A stretch of 64,000 nt of DNA from Caballeronia humi (GCF_001544475.1 NZ_FCNW02000005.1:186001-250000), one strand, 5' to 3'; shown: positions 26,555 to 35,282, numbered from the stretch's first letter. Numbers and translations: made by a program. Notes: a model not told the origin generated them from the sequence alone.

Positions 26555-26883
26555 GATGGTGTTCCTCGGTGGTTTCGCGGATTCGATGAATACGAGATTA
26601 CACACACCGGTGAGTGTCCGTAGGTCGAGGGTACACCTTTTTCGGTCATCGCTGCGTGCGACCGGCAGGGAATCGAAACGTGCGACATGAGTGCGCACTT
26701 CGCGATGATTCGCGATGCAACTAACTGACGTTTCGCGGCTCTGAGGCCGGTCCTGTGTCGGGCAAGCCGCTCGCCGTGTTTGTCATTGGCATCGACGCCT
26801 TCGCACCCTGGCGTGACAGGGTTTAGTCGGCGACTACCCGAGATCCGTAGCTCAGGCAGTCGACGACAACACATCGAAGCACA
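26555..26883. other. Intergenic region, no gene recognised
   Basis: About 330 bases between the nitrilase start and the DUF4148 stop. It must carry the nitrilase promoter on the minus strand. I see no tRNA, hairpin with T-run or protein-like frame. Confidence 0.4.
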
Positions 26884-27195
26884 TCAAGGCGCCGACGCCC
26901 CTTGCTTCTTCGCGTCCGCTTTTCGTTGAGCGTTTTGAAGGTTCTGCGGGTAATCGGTCTGATTTCCGGCGGGTTTATACCCGTTCTTCTCAAGTTCACT
27001 CAACTCCGCATTGTTTTTCGCGCGCTGCGCTTTTCGATCGGTCTTCCGCTGAGCCTTTTGCGCCTGCTTGGACGTAGCAGCGCTGGCCGCAGCGGCTTGC
27101 TCATCGGCAGCATGAACCGACGATACTGGTATCGAGATGAGGCACAACGAAACACTTGCGGAAATCACGCGGACAATCAGTTCGCTGCGTTTCAT
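26884..27195 (-). CDS. DUF4148 periplasmic protein
   Basis: 103 residues. A signal peptide ends near VHAADEQ. The mature part is highly charged and ends with the DUF4148 signature LEKNGYKPAGNQTDYPQNLQ. This family is abundant and multi-copy in Burkholderia and relatives; role unknown. CAGGAG precedes the ATG. Confidence 0.85.
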   Translation of the reverse strand: MKRSELIVRVISASVSLCLISIPVSSVHAADEQAAAASAATSKQAQKAQRKTDRKAQRAKNNAELSELEKNGYKPAGNQTDYPQNLQNAQRKADAKKQGASAP

Positions 27196-27624
27196 GTCTT
27201 CGCTCCTGGGATGATTGTGACGGCGTTAGCTGTCATCTACGTTTTCGTTAAAGACCAAGCGTTTGCGGCGCGACCAGGACTAAAGCCGCCCAATCGAGTG
27301 CTTAGCATAACGCTGAAAGATTATCCCGCCTTCTCCTCGAATTCAGTTTCCCTGTTTGCGCGAAAGAGATTCCCCCTTTGGCTCTTTGTGCAAGTGGTTA
27401 GGGAATATAGACTCCGGCAAAACTACAAAAGAACGTAGTGGAGACGCCGCTTACGGCATTCATCGCCGTATGCGCATTTCTTCTCTTGCACCTTGCCCTT
27501 ACCCGTTGTTCAAGCGTGATGCTGATCAAAAAGCGTCACTGCTGACGCATGGGCGGAGGAAAGAGTGTCGGCTTTAAAGCGCATGACCATTTAAAACTCA
27601 CGATCAAGAACATCAGGAGATACG
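27196..27624. other. Porin upstream region with shared promoter and long leader
   Basis: About 430 bases. It holds the conserved element described at 27363-27414, then roughly 200 bases of leader before the porin start with CAGGAGAT at about 27616. A 35-codon frame starting ATG at 27470 lies in the leader but has a poorly spaced ribosome site. Confidence 0.5.
27363..27414 (+). promoter_or_regulatory. Promoter element, copy A (porin)
   Basis: AAAGAG (27363-27368) and CTCTTT (27382-27387) form an inverted repeat with 13 bases between. GGAATATAGACTC (27402-27414) contains a TATAGA -10 box 18 bases after the repeat, so the right arm overlaps the -35 region. The same layout occurs at 32270-32321 with 38 of 54 columns identical without gaps (counted from the CG before AAAGAG). 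Confidence 0.7.
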
Positions 27625-28809
27625 ATGAAAAAGGTTTTGTGTGGATTGCTGGCGGTCACTGCCGCCGCATCGGCTCATGCTCAAAGCAGCGTGACGCTGT
27701 ACGGCATCGTCGACAACGGCCTTGTGTATGAAACGGGCTTGCCGAACGGTCATGTGTTCGGCGCGCAAAGCGGTGGGTGGGCACAGTCCCGCTTCGGCCT
27801 TAAAGGCGCGGAAGATCTGGGCGGCGGCACCCAGGCGATCTTTCAACTCGAGTCGCGGCTGAACACACAAAACGGAACCGTGGCGAACGGAAGCTTCTTC
27901 GAAGGACAAGCGACCGTCGGAATTCGCAACGATACGTGGGGGCAAATTAAGTTCGGCAATATGGGTTCGGCCGAAATCAGCCAGTATTCCGGAGACGTCG
28001 ATCCACAGCAAACCAAGAAGTATTCGATCGGCACCCTCGTGCGCGGACGAATCTTTTCTCAAGCGGCGAACGGTGCAGAGTATCTGTCGCCGACTATCGG
28101 TGGATTCACTTTGCAAGGGCAGTATGACCTGACCAATTCACCGACTTGGAATTCTGGTAATCCGGGAAGCGCGCCGGGCCAGTTGGGGACTACCAGCGGC
28201 CTCGGCAGTTCTCAAGGGCGGGCGGACGGCATCAAGTTGTCGTACGCGAATCGGGGTCTCTTCTGGCAGGCCACCTATGATGAAGTGCGTGACGGCAACG
28301 GCCAGTTCAGTAACGTGTATCTCGCGTCACGTTCCATCCTTACTGGCTTGACCTATGCATTCGGACCGGTCACAGCTTATGTCGGCTATCAGCACCTTAG
28401 CGCTCCGGATGCGTCGACGGGTGGTTACTTCGGAACCGGCGCTGCGTCGGCGCCGCCGGGGGGAACCACGCTGCCGACATCGGTGAATCACGAATGGGTC
28501 GGTGCGATATGGCAGACGACGCCCGCTCTCGCCATCACCGGGGCGGTGTACCACGCTAACGCCAACAACGGCAACGGTAACGCTACGCTGTTCACGCTCG
28601 GCGGGACGTATTCGCTGTCGAAACGCACGCTGCTTTACACCGAACTCGGCTACGTGCGTAACAGTTCGACGTCGAACCTCGGTCTGAATGGCGGCCTCTA
28701 TGGCGCGAACACCAACGACGACCCCGTGAACGGCAGCGCATCCAGCTCCAATCCGAACTATGGCAAGAGCCAGTTCGGCGTGATCGCGGGCCTTGCAACG
28801 AGCTTCTAA
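27625..28809 (+). CDS. Trimeric outer-membrane porin (Burkholderia OmpC-like)
   Basis: 394 residues. The signal peptide ends at AHAQSSVTLYG, the standard start of neisserial/Burkholderia general porins (Gram-negative porin family 4). The barrel ends with FGVIAGLATSF, with the terminal Phe needed for Bam insertion. The L3-like segment lies near EISQYSGDVDPQQTK. It allows diffusion of small hydrophilic solutes through the outer membrane. It has the same promoter element as the hydroxyquinol dioxygenase gene, so it is probably the dedicated entry pore of the catabolic island. Confidence 0.93.
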   Translation: MKKVLCGLLAVTAAASAHAQSSVTLYGIVDNGLVYETGLPNGHVFGAQSGGWAQSRFGLKGAEDLGGGTQAIFQLESRLNTQNGTVANGSFFEGQATVGIRNDTWGQIKFGNMGSAEISQYSGDVDPQQTKKYSIGTLVRGRIFSQAANGAEYLSPTIGGFTLQGQYDLTNSPTWNSGNPGSAPGQLGTTSGLGSSQGRADGIKLSYANRGLFWQATYDEVRDGNGQFSNVYLASRSILTGLTYAFGPVTAYVGYQHLSAPDASTGGYFGTGAASAPPGGTTLPTSVNHEWVGAIWQTTPALAITGAVYHANANNGNGNATLFTLGGTYSLSKRTLLYTELGYVRNSSTSNLGLNGGLYGANTNDDPVNGSASSSNPNYGKSQFGVIAGLATSF

Positions 28810-28818
28810 AGAACGCGT

Positions 28819-28847
28819 GCGAAGCCCGATGCGATACCGGGCTTCGC
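28819..28847. terminator. Hairpin between porin and LacI genes
   Basis: GCGAAGCCCG (28819-28828) pairs perfectly with CGGGCTTCGC (28838-28847). There is no T-run, so it may be a weak or bidirectional terminator for the convergent genes. Confidence 0.6.
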
Positions 28848-28863
28848 AGCGTCTCAAAGCGCT

Positions 28864-29907
28864 TCACAAACGCAATCTGCTTGCGATGTAATCCGGCACG
28901 TTCTCAGGCGTCACGACGACGACAGACGATGAAGACGAGACCGCCGTGGCCGGCATCAGCTTGTGAAAGTGCATGACGTGCTGGCATGCGTAGCGCATGT
29001 CCTGCCGGAGATCATGGTGCAAGATCGCCTGGACCTTGCCTTCTCTCAGAAGCCGGACGTTGTCCCTGTCCAGGTCATGCCCGATGAAGCAAACGGGATT
29101 CTGCTTTCGTGCCTCCAGTGCGCGGAGTATGGCGGTGTTGCCACCGCCCATCGAATAGACGGCCGCGATGCTGGTTTCCGCGTTTACGACTTTGCGGACC
29201 CGCTCCTCGGTCGGGCCATCGAGGCCGTGTCCTCCGCTGGCATCGATCAGCTTGAGTTGCGGATGCCGTGTTCGCAACGCGCGCCGGAAGCTGATTTCAC
29301 GTTCCTCCTCGCCCCGGAAATGTCCATCGCTCATCGTGATCAGAACGGTGTTCGGTTGAGGCCCAAGCCATTGCCCGACTAGATACGCGGCTGTGGCACC
29401 CGCCACGCGGTTGTCCAGTCCCGCATACGCAACGCGTCCTGATAGCGGAATATCGGTAAAGATCGTGACGACGGGTATTCCCTGACGCTGCAACTCACTG
29501 ATGGCTTCCGCAATCTCCGGAACATCGCGTGCCTTCAGGAAGACGCCGTGGCTTCCGCGACGGCTGATCGTCTGCAGTGTGTCGAGCACTTCCGATGTCG
29601 ACATCGTTTCGCGCAAAGTGAAGCGCGGTCGAAAGGTTGCCGGCTGGAAAATGGGCAATTCGGCATCGAGTGCGCTCTTGATCTCGTCGGCGAAGCGGGC
29701 GGGTGCCTCGACGACGACGTCGACAAAGAGCTTCCGCCCGGTCGTTGCCAGGCGCAGTTCCTGTTTCTCGAGTTCCTTGATCGCTTGCTCGACTCGCAGG
29801 CGCGTGTGCTCGCGTACATGAGCACGATCGTTCAATACGCGATCGACGGTTGCCACGCCCAGACCCGCCTGAAGCGCGATTTCCTTGATCAGGAAGCGAT
29901 GCGCCAT
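28864..29907 (-). CDS. LacI-family transcriptional regulator
   Basis: 347 residues. The N-terminal HTH is IKEIALQAGLGVATVDRVLND, with the ligand-binding domain from about residue 60 (VVVEAPARFADEI, then FTDIPLSGRVAYAGLDN). The periplasmic-binding-like domain of this family senses sugars or cyclitols. AAGGAG is 7 bases before the ATG at 29907; upstream starts add over 100 unrelated residues. It is divergent from the PhyH dioxygenase gene and the first regulator of the island, which supports a sugar-like inducer. It converges on the porin gene. Confidence 0.92.
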   Translation of the reverse strand: MAHRFLIKEIALQAGLGVATVDRVLNDRAHVREHTRLRVEQAIKELEKQELRLATTGRKLFVDVVVEAPARFADEIKSALDAELPIFQPATFRPRFTLRETMSTSEVLDTLQTISRRGSHGVFLKARDVPEIAEAISELQRQGIPVVTIFTDIPLSGRVAYAGLDNRVAGATAAYLVGQWLGPQPNTVLITMSDGHFRGEEEREISFRRALRTRHPQLKLIDASGGHGLDGPTEERVRKVVNAETSIAAVYSMGGGNTAILRALEARKQNPVCFIGHDLDRDNVRLLREGKVQAILHHDLRQDMRYACQHVMHFHKLMPATAVSSSSSVVVVTPENVPDYIASRLRL

Positions 29908-29997
29908 CTCCACGCTCCTTTTGATAGTTTTTTGATGGCTTTTTGCCATGCCGATGTATCTCTTGGGCGCTATCCTACATCGAAAACGGAGACGCAA
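29908..29997. promoter_or_regulatory. Divergent LacI/PhyH promoter with repeated TCAAAA motif
   Basis: On the minus strand ATCAAAAAACTATCAAAAG shows ATCAAAA twice, about 11 bases apart. The plus-strand form TTTTGATAGTTTTT (29919-29932) recurs exactly at 31193-31206. This may be a regulator site of the island. GGAG (29988-29991) serves the PhyH start. Confidence 0.5.
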
Positions 29998-31173
29998 ATG
30001 ACTCACGATTCTCAGAGCGGCGGCTGGTATCGCGAACTTGATTGCCGGTTGGACGATTTTGTGAAGGTTCTTTCCGAAGGTGACATCGGCACGACGCGAT
30101 ACGCGGCTGATTTTGTCGAGCGAATCCCGGTGTACGACTGCCCAGACCTCGCGGGCGTTCTGAGCGATGAGGTGCAACGGTCCCGGTTGCAGGCCGAGTG
30201 GGCGCGTGTATTGAGAGAGGGCGCTGGCGTATTCATCCTCCGGCAAGCTTTCGCCGATACGCAATGTATCGACGAGGCCACGCGGGTCTTCGAAATCATC
30301 ATTCGAAGCGAGAAGGCGCAGGGATCGAAAGGAGGCGACCATTTCGCAAGAGCCGGCGCGAATGACCGCATCTGGAATGCACAGGAAAAACTGTGCCTCG
30401 CAGCGCCTGAAGTGTTTGCGGAATACTTTTCGAATCAGGTCCTGATGGCCGCAGCCGAGGCATGGCTCGGGCCCTGCTATCAGATGACGTCACAGGTGAA
30501 CGTGGTTCGACCGGGCGGGGAAGCGCAGCAGCCTCATCGCGACTATCACCTCGGATTCCAGTCATCGGAAGGCGCTGAGCGTTACCCCGCAGACGTGCAC
30601 GGGATGTCCGCGTTGCTGACGTTGCAAGGGGCCGTCGCGCACAGCGATATGCCGGTAGAGAGCGGTCCGACGAAGCTTCTGCCGTTTTCGCAACGGTATG
30701 CCGCGGGATACGCAGCGTGGAGAAGGGCGGACTTTCGCGACTATTTCGAACGCCACTATGTGCAGGCTCCGCTCGCCAAAGGCGATGCAATCTTCTTCAG
30801 CCCCGCGCTCCATCACTCGGCTGGCTCGAACGTCACGGCGGACATTCACCGCGTCGCGAACCTGCTCCAGATCTCCTCCGCATTCGGCCGGGCGATGGAG
30901 ACGCTCGATCGCACGCGCATGTGCGAAGCGGTCTATCCCGTGCTGCGCGAGCGCATGCGAAACGGACGCATGCAACCGGCCGAGATCGCCGCAGCCATCG
31001 CAGCGTGTGCTGAAGGCTACCCGTTTCCGACCAATCTCGACCGCGATCCTCCGCTAGGCGGTCTTGCTCCGCAAAGCCAGAGCGAGTTGATGCAACGCGC
31101 ACTTCATGACGACTGCGATCTCACCGAGCTGTCTCGTCGCTTGAAGGAGCACGCATGGAAACGCAGCACATAA
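29998..31173 (+). CDS. PhyH-family Fe(II)/2-oxoglutarate dioxygenase
   Basis: 391 residues. The facial triad is visible: His180 and Asp182 in QQPHRDYHLGF and a distal His at 272 or 273 in PALHHSAGSNVTADIHRV, with Arg285 able to bind 2-oxoglutarate. GGAG lies 6 bases before the ATG at 29998. The family hydroxylates small molecules, including phytanoyl-CoA, ectoine and phosphonates. It opens the island and is divergent from the LacI gene, so it may hydroxylate or demethylate the pathway substrate. No aromatic hydroxylase is otherwise present. Substrate is inference. Confidence 0.85.
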   Translation: MTHDSQSGGWYRELDCRLDDFVKVLSEGDIGTTRYAADFVERIPVYDCPDLAGVLSDEVQRSRLQAEWARVLREGAGVFILRQAFADTQCIDEATRVFEIIIRSEKAQGSKGGDHFARAGANDRIWNAQEKLCLAAPEVFAEYFSNQVLMAAAEAWLGPCYQMTSQVNVVRPGGEAQQPHRDYHLGFQSSEGAERYPADVHGMSALLTLQGAVAHSDMPVESGPTKLLPFSQRYAAGYAAWRRADFRDYFERHYVQAPLAKGDAIFFSPALHHSAGSNVTADIHRVANLLQISSAFGRAMETLDRTRMCEAVYPVLRERMRNGRMQPAEIAAAIAACAEGYPFPTNLDRDPPLGGLAPQSQSELMQRALHDDCDLTELSRRLKEHAWKRST

Positions 31174-31303
31174 ATCAAAATACTTGATGTGTTTTTGATA
31201 GTTTTTAGAGTCAAAAAGATAGAACTCGTGGGCTACCATGAGGCCGGCATCGTGACCACGATGAGCGACCGCAAGTTGAGCCATCACGAGGTAGCAGAAG
31301 GGT
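31174..31303. promoter_or_regulatory. LysR gene promoter region with TTTTGATAGTTTTT motif
   Basis: AT-rich interval with TCAAAA and TTTTTGAT elements in both directions (31174-31217), including the exact 14-mer that is also in the LacI/PhyH interval. AGAAGGG precedes the LysR start. Confidence 0.45.
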
Positions 31304-32218
31304 ATGGACCAGTTCAAGGAACTCCAGTTGTTCGTCGAGGTTGCCGAATCGGGCAGCATCAGCAGGGCCGCGGAAACAGTGGATCTTTCGATTTCAGCCG
31401 CGAGCCGTTACCTGATCTCGCTGGAGGCGCGGCTCGGCGTTCAGCTCGTACGCAGAACCACGCGCAATCTCTACCTGACACAGGCCGGCGCCGAGTTTCA
31501 TCGGCGATGCAAGTCGATATTGACCGATCTCGGAGAAGCCGAAGCGGTCATCAAGGAAGCCGTCGTGCGGCCTAGCGGCGTGCTTCGCGTCACAGCGTCG
31601 CTATCGTTTTGCATGCTGCACATCGCCCCGATGCTTCCGGACTTCACGGCGCGCTATCCGGATATCACAGTGGACGTCATAGCGGCCAACCGCTACTACG
31701 ACATCATCGAAAACGGCGTCGACGTCGCGATTCGAACGAAGGTCTTCGAAGCAGACAGCAACATCACGATCAGAAGACTCGCCTCGACGCGTCGAATCCT
31801 GGCTGCGTCGCCGAGTTATATCGAAGCCAATGGATCGCCGTGCTTTCCGGCGGAACTGGCAAGGCACAAGCTGCTCAATTACGGTCTTGCCGACAATCCC
31901 CGCGAGCTGATGTTTCAACGCAATGGCGACACCGTCGCCGTCAAGATCAAGCCGCTGCTCGAATCGAACGATGGCCAGATACTGCGCGTGGCCGCGCTTG
32001 ATGGCATGGGCATTCTCGTGCAACCGAAATACATCGTCCACGACGATTTGAAGGGCGGCCGCCTTGTTCCAATACTCGATGACTGGGACCTCCCGAGGCT
32101 CACGATGAACATCGCGTTCCAGACTAGGGCTCACATGCCAGTGAAGGTGCGCCTCTTCATCGACGCGCTCATCGAGCGCTTCCAGCTCAACGAATACGAA
32201 CGTCACTGGACCGCTTGA
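31304..32218 (+). CDS. LysR-type regulator of the hydroxyquinol branch
   Basis: 304 residues. The HTH covers residues 1-60 (LQLFVEVAESGSISRAAETV, then LSISAASRYLISLE), similar to the AaeR/DhcR-type branch. The effector domain follows, with NRYYDIIENGVDVAIRTK. It lies 140 bases upstream of the dioxygenase gene in the same orientation, and that interval holds the inverted repeat and promoter, so it is the best candidate to bind there and at the porin promoter. The inducer may be hydroxyquinol or a pathway intermediate. Confidence 0.88.
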   Translation: MDQFKELQLFVEVAESGSISRAAETVDLSISAASRYLISLEARLGVQLVRRTTRNLYLTQAGAEFHRRCKSILTDLGEAEAVIKEAVVRPSGVLRVTASLSFCMLHIAPMLPDFTARYPDITVDVIAANRYYDIIENGVDVAIRTKVFEADSNITIRRLASTRRILAASPSYIEANGSPCFPAELARHKLLNYGLADNPRELMFQRNGDTVAVKIKPLLESNDGQILRVAALDGMGILVQPKYIVHDDLKGGRLVPILDDWDLPRLTMNIAFQTRAHMPVKVRLFIDALIERFQLNEYERHWTA

Positions 32219-32269
32219 ACCGCAAGCACGCGGCTATTCGCGCGTGCTTCTGCTTTCCCGATCCTCGCG

Positions 32270-32321
32270 AAAGAGTTTCCCTTTTCAGCTCTGTTTTGCC
32301 AGCGTCAAGGAATATAGACTC
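32270..32321 (+). promoter_or_regulatory. Promoter element, copy B (hydroxyquinol dioxygenase operon)
   Basis: AAAGAG (32270-32275) and CTCTGT (32289-32294) are separated by 13 bases, as in copy A. GGAATATAGACTC (32309-32321) is identical to copy A and holds the TATAGA -10 box. The predicted leader is about 35 bases, with TGGAGAC as ribosome site before the ATG at 32359. Confidence 0.75.
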
Positions 32322-32358
32322 GCTTCAAAGCTTCACACAAGATCGATGGAGACAAGCT

Positions 32359-33282
32359 ATGCAAGCACAAGCCTCAACCGTTAGCCAATCCTCGTCGCCG
32401 TACTTCGACGAGGCCCGTTCCGCCGAGGTCGTCAATGCCCGGATGGGTCCGGAAGCCGATGCGCGGCTTCGTCAGGTCATGTCGATCCTGGTCAAGCATC
32501 TGCACGAAGCCGTGAAGGAAATCGAGCCGACTCACGAAGAATGGTTCGCGGCAATCCGCTTCCTTACCGAAACCGGACAGATCTGCAGCGACTGGCGTCA
32601 GGAGTACATCCTGCTCTCCGACATCCTTGGCGTATCGATGCTCGTCGATGCGATCAACCATCGTCGTCCGAGCGGCGCGACACCGAACACGATCCTCGGT
32701 CCGTTCTATGTCGCCAACGCGCCCGAGTATCCCAACGGAACGAACATCTGCCTCGACGGAAAGGGCGAGCCGATGGTCGTTGCGGGCCGCGTGACCGATA
32801 TCGAAGGCAATGCGATTCCCGATGCGAAGCTCGAAGTGTGGCAGACCAATGACGACGGCTTCTACGATGTCCAGCAAAAGGGCGTTCAACCGGACTCCAA
32901 CCTTCGCGGCGTTTTCACTTCCGATTCGGAAGGCCGCTACTGGTTCAAGTCCGTCAAGCCGCGTCACTATCCGATTCCTTCGGACGGCCCGGTCGGAAAG
33001 CTGCTCGGCGCAATGGGCCGTCATCCGAACCGCGCGGCGCACCTGCACTTCATCGTGACCGCACCGGGCTTTGACCCGGTCATCACGCACATCTTCACGC
33101 CCGACTGTCCGTATCTTTCCGAGGACGCGGTCTTCGGCGTCAAGCGCGAGCTGATCGCCGAGTTCAACCAAGTCGACGACATCGACGCCGCGCGGGAAGT
33201 CGGCTTATCGTCGCCGTTCTGGTCGGTGTCGTGGGACTTCACCCTTGCGACGTCCACCACGCCCACGCGGGCAACTCCGTAA
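32359..33282 (+). CDS. Hydroxyquinol 1,2-dioxygenase (intradiol)
   Basis: 307 residues. Residues 20-110 form the N-terminal helical dimerisation domain (intradiol dioxygenase N). The Fe(III) ligands are Tyr169 (NDDGFYDVQ), Tyr204 (PRHYPIPSDGP), His228 and His230 (RAAHLHFIV). This branch opens 1,2,4-trihydroxybenzene to maleylacetate; catechol is a poor substrate for it. The maleylacetate reductase gene downstream confirms the assignment. Longer upstream starts are not supported. It begins a plus-strand operon that continues at least to the two Gfo/Idh genes, with gaps of 24 to 65 bases. Confidence 0.92.
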   Translation: MQAQASTVSQSSSPYFDEARSAEVVNARMGPEADARLRQVMSILVKHLHEAVKEIEPTHEEWFAAIRFLTETGQICSDWRQEYILLSDILGVSMLVDAINHRRPSGATPNTILGPFYVANAPEYPNGTNICLDGKGEPMVVAGRVTDIEGNAIPDAKLEVWQTNDDGFYDVQQKGVQPDSNLRGVFTSDSEGRYWFKSVKPRHYPIPSDGPVGKLLGAMGRHPNRAAHLHFIVTAPGFDPVITHIFTPDCPYLSEDAVFGVKRELIAEFNQVDDIDAAREVGLSSPFWSVSWDFTLATSTTPTRATP

Positions 33283-33347
33283 TCGTTTGCCACGCAAGAG
33301 TGCGCCGACGACCACCCGACTAAACCTGAGAGACAGGAACCTTTGAC

Positions 33348-34226
33348 ATGAGCGCGAAAGAAGTTGACCTGCTGGCTGCGTACTGGACGCTTGCTGGCGA
33401 CGTGTATCCGTGTGCCGCTACCGAAATCAGTCCGTTCCCGCTGCGTGACCGCGCCGAAGCGGCTGCGCGGGCCGGCTGGAAAGGCGTCGGCCTCATCCTC
33501 GACGATCTCGAATACAGCATCGAAAAGTACGGGCTCTCGGGCGTAAAGAAGATTCTTGAAGACACGGGCATGAAGTACTTCGAGCTCGAAATCCTGATGG
33601 ACTGGTATCTCGACGGCGAAGCTCGTGTCAAATCGGACAGTTGCCGGCAGCGTGTCATCGAACTGGGTGGCGAACTCGGCATGCGCAATCTGAAAATCGG
33701 TGCGAATCCCTTTGACAAAAGCCCGGTCGACTTTGCGCGCATGACCGACGAATTCGCGACCCTTTGCGCAGATGTCGCGACGGTTGGCGCAACGGTCGCC
33801 ATCGAGTTCATGCCTTTTTCCCGCATCCGGAATATCGCGGACGCACTGACGATCGTGGAAGGCGCCGGCCAGTCCAATGGCGGTCTGATGGTCGATCACT
33901 GGCACGTGGCACGCGGTGGCAGCCCCTATAGCGAGGTCGCGCAAATCCCGGCGCGCTTCATCAAGGGCGTCGAGCTGGATGACGTCGGCGCGCAAGTCAA
34001 AGGAACGCTGTTCGACGATTCGACCTTCAACCGCCAGCTTTGCGGCGAAGGTGCAGGCGACTGTCCCGCCTTTATCGATGCCCTGCAACAAGCTGGCTGC
34101 ACGCTGCCTTACTACGGCGTGGAACTCATCTCCGAGACGCACCGCAAGTTTCCGCTCGACGAAATGGCCAAGCGCGCCTTCGACACGACGATCGCGCAGT
34201 TCTCCGCGAACCGCGCCGCCGCCTGA
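33348..34226 (+). CDS. Sugar phosphate isomerase/epimerase (IolE/AP-endonuclease-2 fold)
   Basis: 292 residues forming a TIM barrel of the xylose isomerase-like family. Candidate metal ligands are Glu153 (VAIEFMPFS), Asp183 and His186 (MVDHWHVARGG), Glu209 (KGVELDDVG) and Glu259 (YYGVELISE). Relatives are inosose dehydratases, 3-keto-glycoside lyases and ketose epimerases; dehydration beside a ketone is common to many. It lies between the dioxygenase and two Gfo/Idh oxidoreductases. That order suggests it eliminates water or an aglycone from an oxidised ring. Not identified to one reaction. Confidence 0.85.
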   Translation: MSAKEVDLLAAYWTLAGDVYPCAATEISPFPLRDRAEAAARAGWKGVGLILDDLEYSIEKYGLSGVKKILEDTGMKYFELEILMDWYLDGEARVKSDSCRQRVIELGGELGMRNLKIGANPFDKSPVDFARMTDEFATLCADVATVGATVAIEFMPFSRIRNIADALTIVEGAGQSNGGLMVDHWHVARGGSPYSEVAQIPARFIKGVELDDVGAQVKGTLFDDSTFNRQLCGEGAGDCPAFIDALQQAGCTLPYYGVELISETHRKFPLDEMAKRAFDTTIAQFSANRAAA

Positions 34227-34265
34227 ACACCTGAACTCAACAACTGAGCATTTCTGGAGACTCAC

Positions 34266-35258
34266 ATGATTCGAATCGCCGTACTCGGGGCCGGCCGCAT
34301 CGGCCGCATTCACGCCAGCAATGTCGCCGCCAGCCCGAACGCTACGCTCGTCGTGGTAGCGGACCCGTTCGAAAGCGCGGCTACGTCGCTCGCAAGCCGT
34401 CTCGGATGCGAAGCTTCGACCGATTGTGCCGCCGTCCTCGAACGCAAGGACATCGACGCCGTGGTAATCGGCACGCCGACGGACACGCATATCACGTTCA
34501 TGCTGGAAGCGGTCAAGCGCGGCAAGGCTGTGTTGTGCGAGAAGCCGATCGACCTCGACATGGACAAATCGCTCGCGGCTGCGAACGAAGTGGAGCGCCT
34601 CGATGGCCGCGTGATGCTCGCGTTCAATCGCCGATTCGACCCGACGTCGCAGGCGTTTCGCAACGCGATCGACGCGGGCGACGTCGGCGAAGTCCGCCAG
34701 GTCATCATTTCCAGCCGCGACCCAGGCATGCCGCCGCGTGACTATGTCGAGCATTCGGGCGGCATCTTCCGCGACATGGTGATTCACGATCTCGACATGG
34801 CGCGCTGGCTCCTCGGCGAAGAGCCGGTCGAAGTCATGGCGACGGCCAGCCGTCTCGTGGACCCGTCGCTTGAAAAGCTGTCCGATTACGACACGGTCAT
34901 GGTGCAACTGCGCACGGCCTCGGGCAAGCAATGCCATATCAACTGCTGCCGGGAAGCCGTGTATGGCTATGACCAGCGCATGGAGGTGTCGGGGTCGAAG
35001 GGCATGTTGTTGCAGGAGAACCTTCGCCCTTCGACGATCCGCCGCTGGTCCAAGGAAGCGACCGATGTCCGCGAGCCGCTGCTCAACTTCTTCCTCGAAC
35101 GCTACGAAGCCGCCTACAAGGCCGAACTCGAAGCCTTCGTGGACGCACTGAAAACGAATTCGCCGCTGCCGACGTCGGTTCAGGACGGCCTCAAGGCGCT
35201 GCGTCTTGCCGATGCCGCGCTCGAGTCCGCCGTGTCGGGCAAAACGGTCAAGGTCTGA
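34266..35258 (+). CDS. Gfo/Idh/MocA oxidoreductase, inositol 2-dehydrogenase-like
   Basis: 330 residues. The Rossmann motif is IAVLGAGRIGRIHA. The catalytic residues are Lys93 (CEKPIDLD), Asp170 and His174 (GIFRDMVIHDLDMARW). The last motif is strongly like IolG, the NAD-dependent myo-inositol 2-dehydrogenase. The sequence therefore predicts oxidation of a ring hydroxyl on a cyclitol or a pyranose. It follows the TIM-barrel gene by 39 bases and is followed by a second dehydrogenase. Another family member can act on the 3-position of glucosides, so cyclitol is not certain. Confidence 0.9.
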   Translation: MIRIAVLGAGRIGRIHASNVAASPNATLVVVADPFESAATSLASRLGCEASTDCAAVLERKDIDAVVIGTPTDTHITFMLEAVKRGKAVLCEKPIDLDMDKSLAAANEVERLDGRVMLAFNRRFDPTSQAFRNAIDAGDVGEVRQVIISSRDPGMPPRDYVEHSGGIFRDMVIHDLDMARWLLGEEPVEVMATASRLVDPSLEKLSDYDTVMVQLRTASGKQCHINCCREAVYGYDQRMEVSGSKGMLLQENLRPSTIRRWSKEATDVREPLLNFFLERYEAAYKAELEAFVDALKTNSPLPTSVQDGLKALRLADAALESAVSGKTVKV

Positions 35259-35282
35259 CCGGCAATCTGGAGGAGACACATC

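Noticed and set aside
27470..27577. 35-codon frame in the porin leader
   Set aside because: No properly spaced ribosome site; mentioned only as part of the leader finding.
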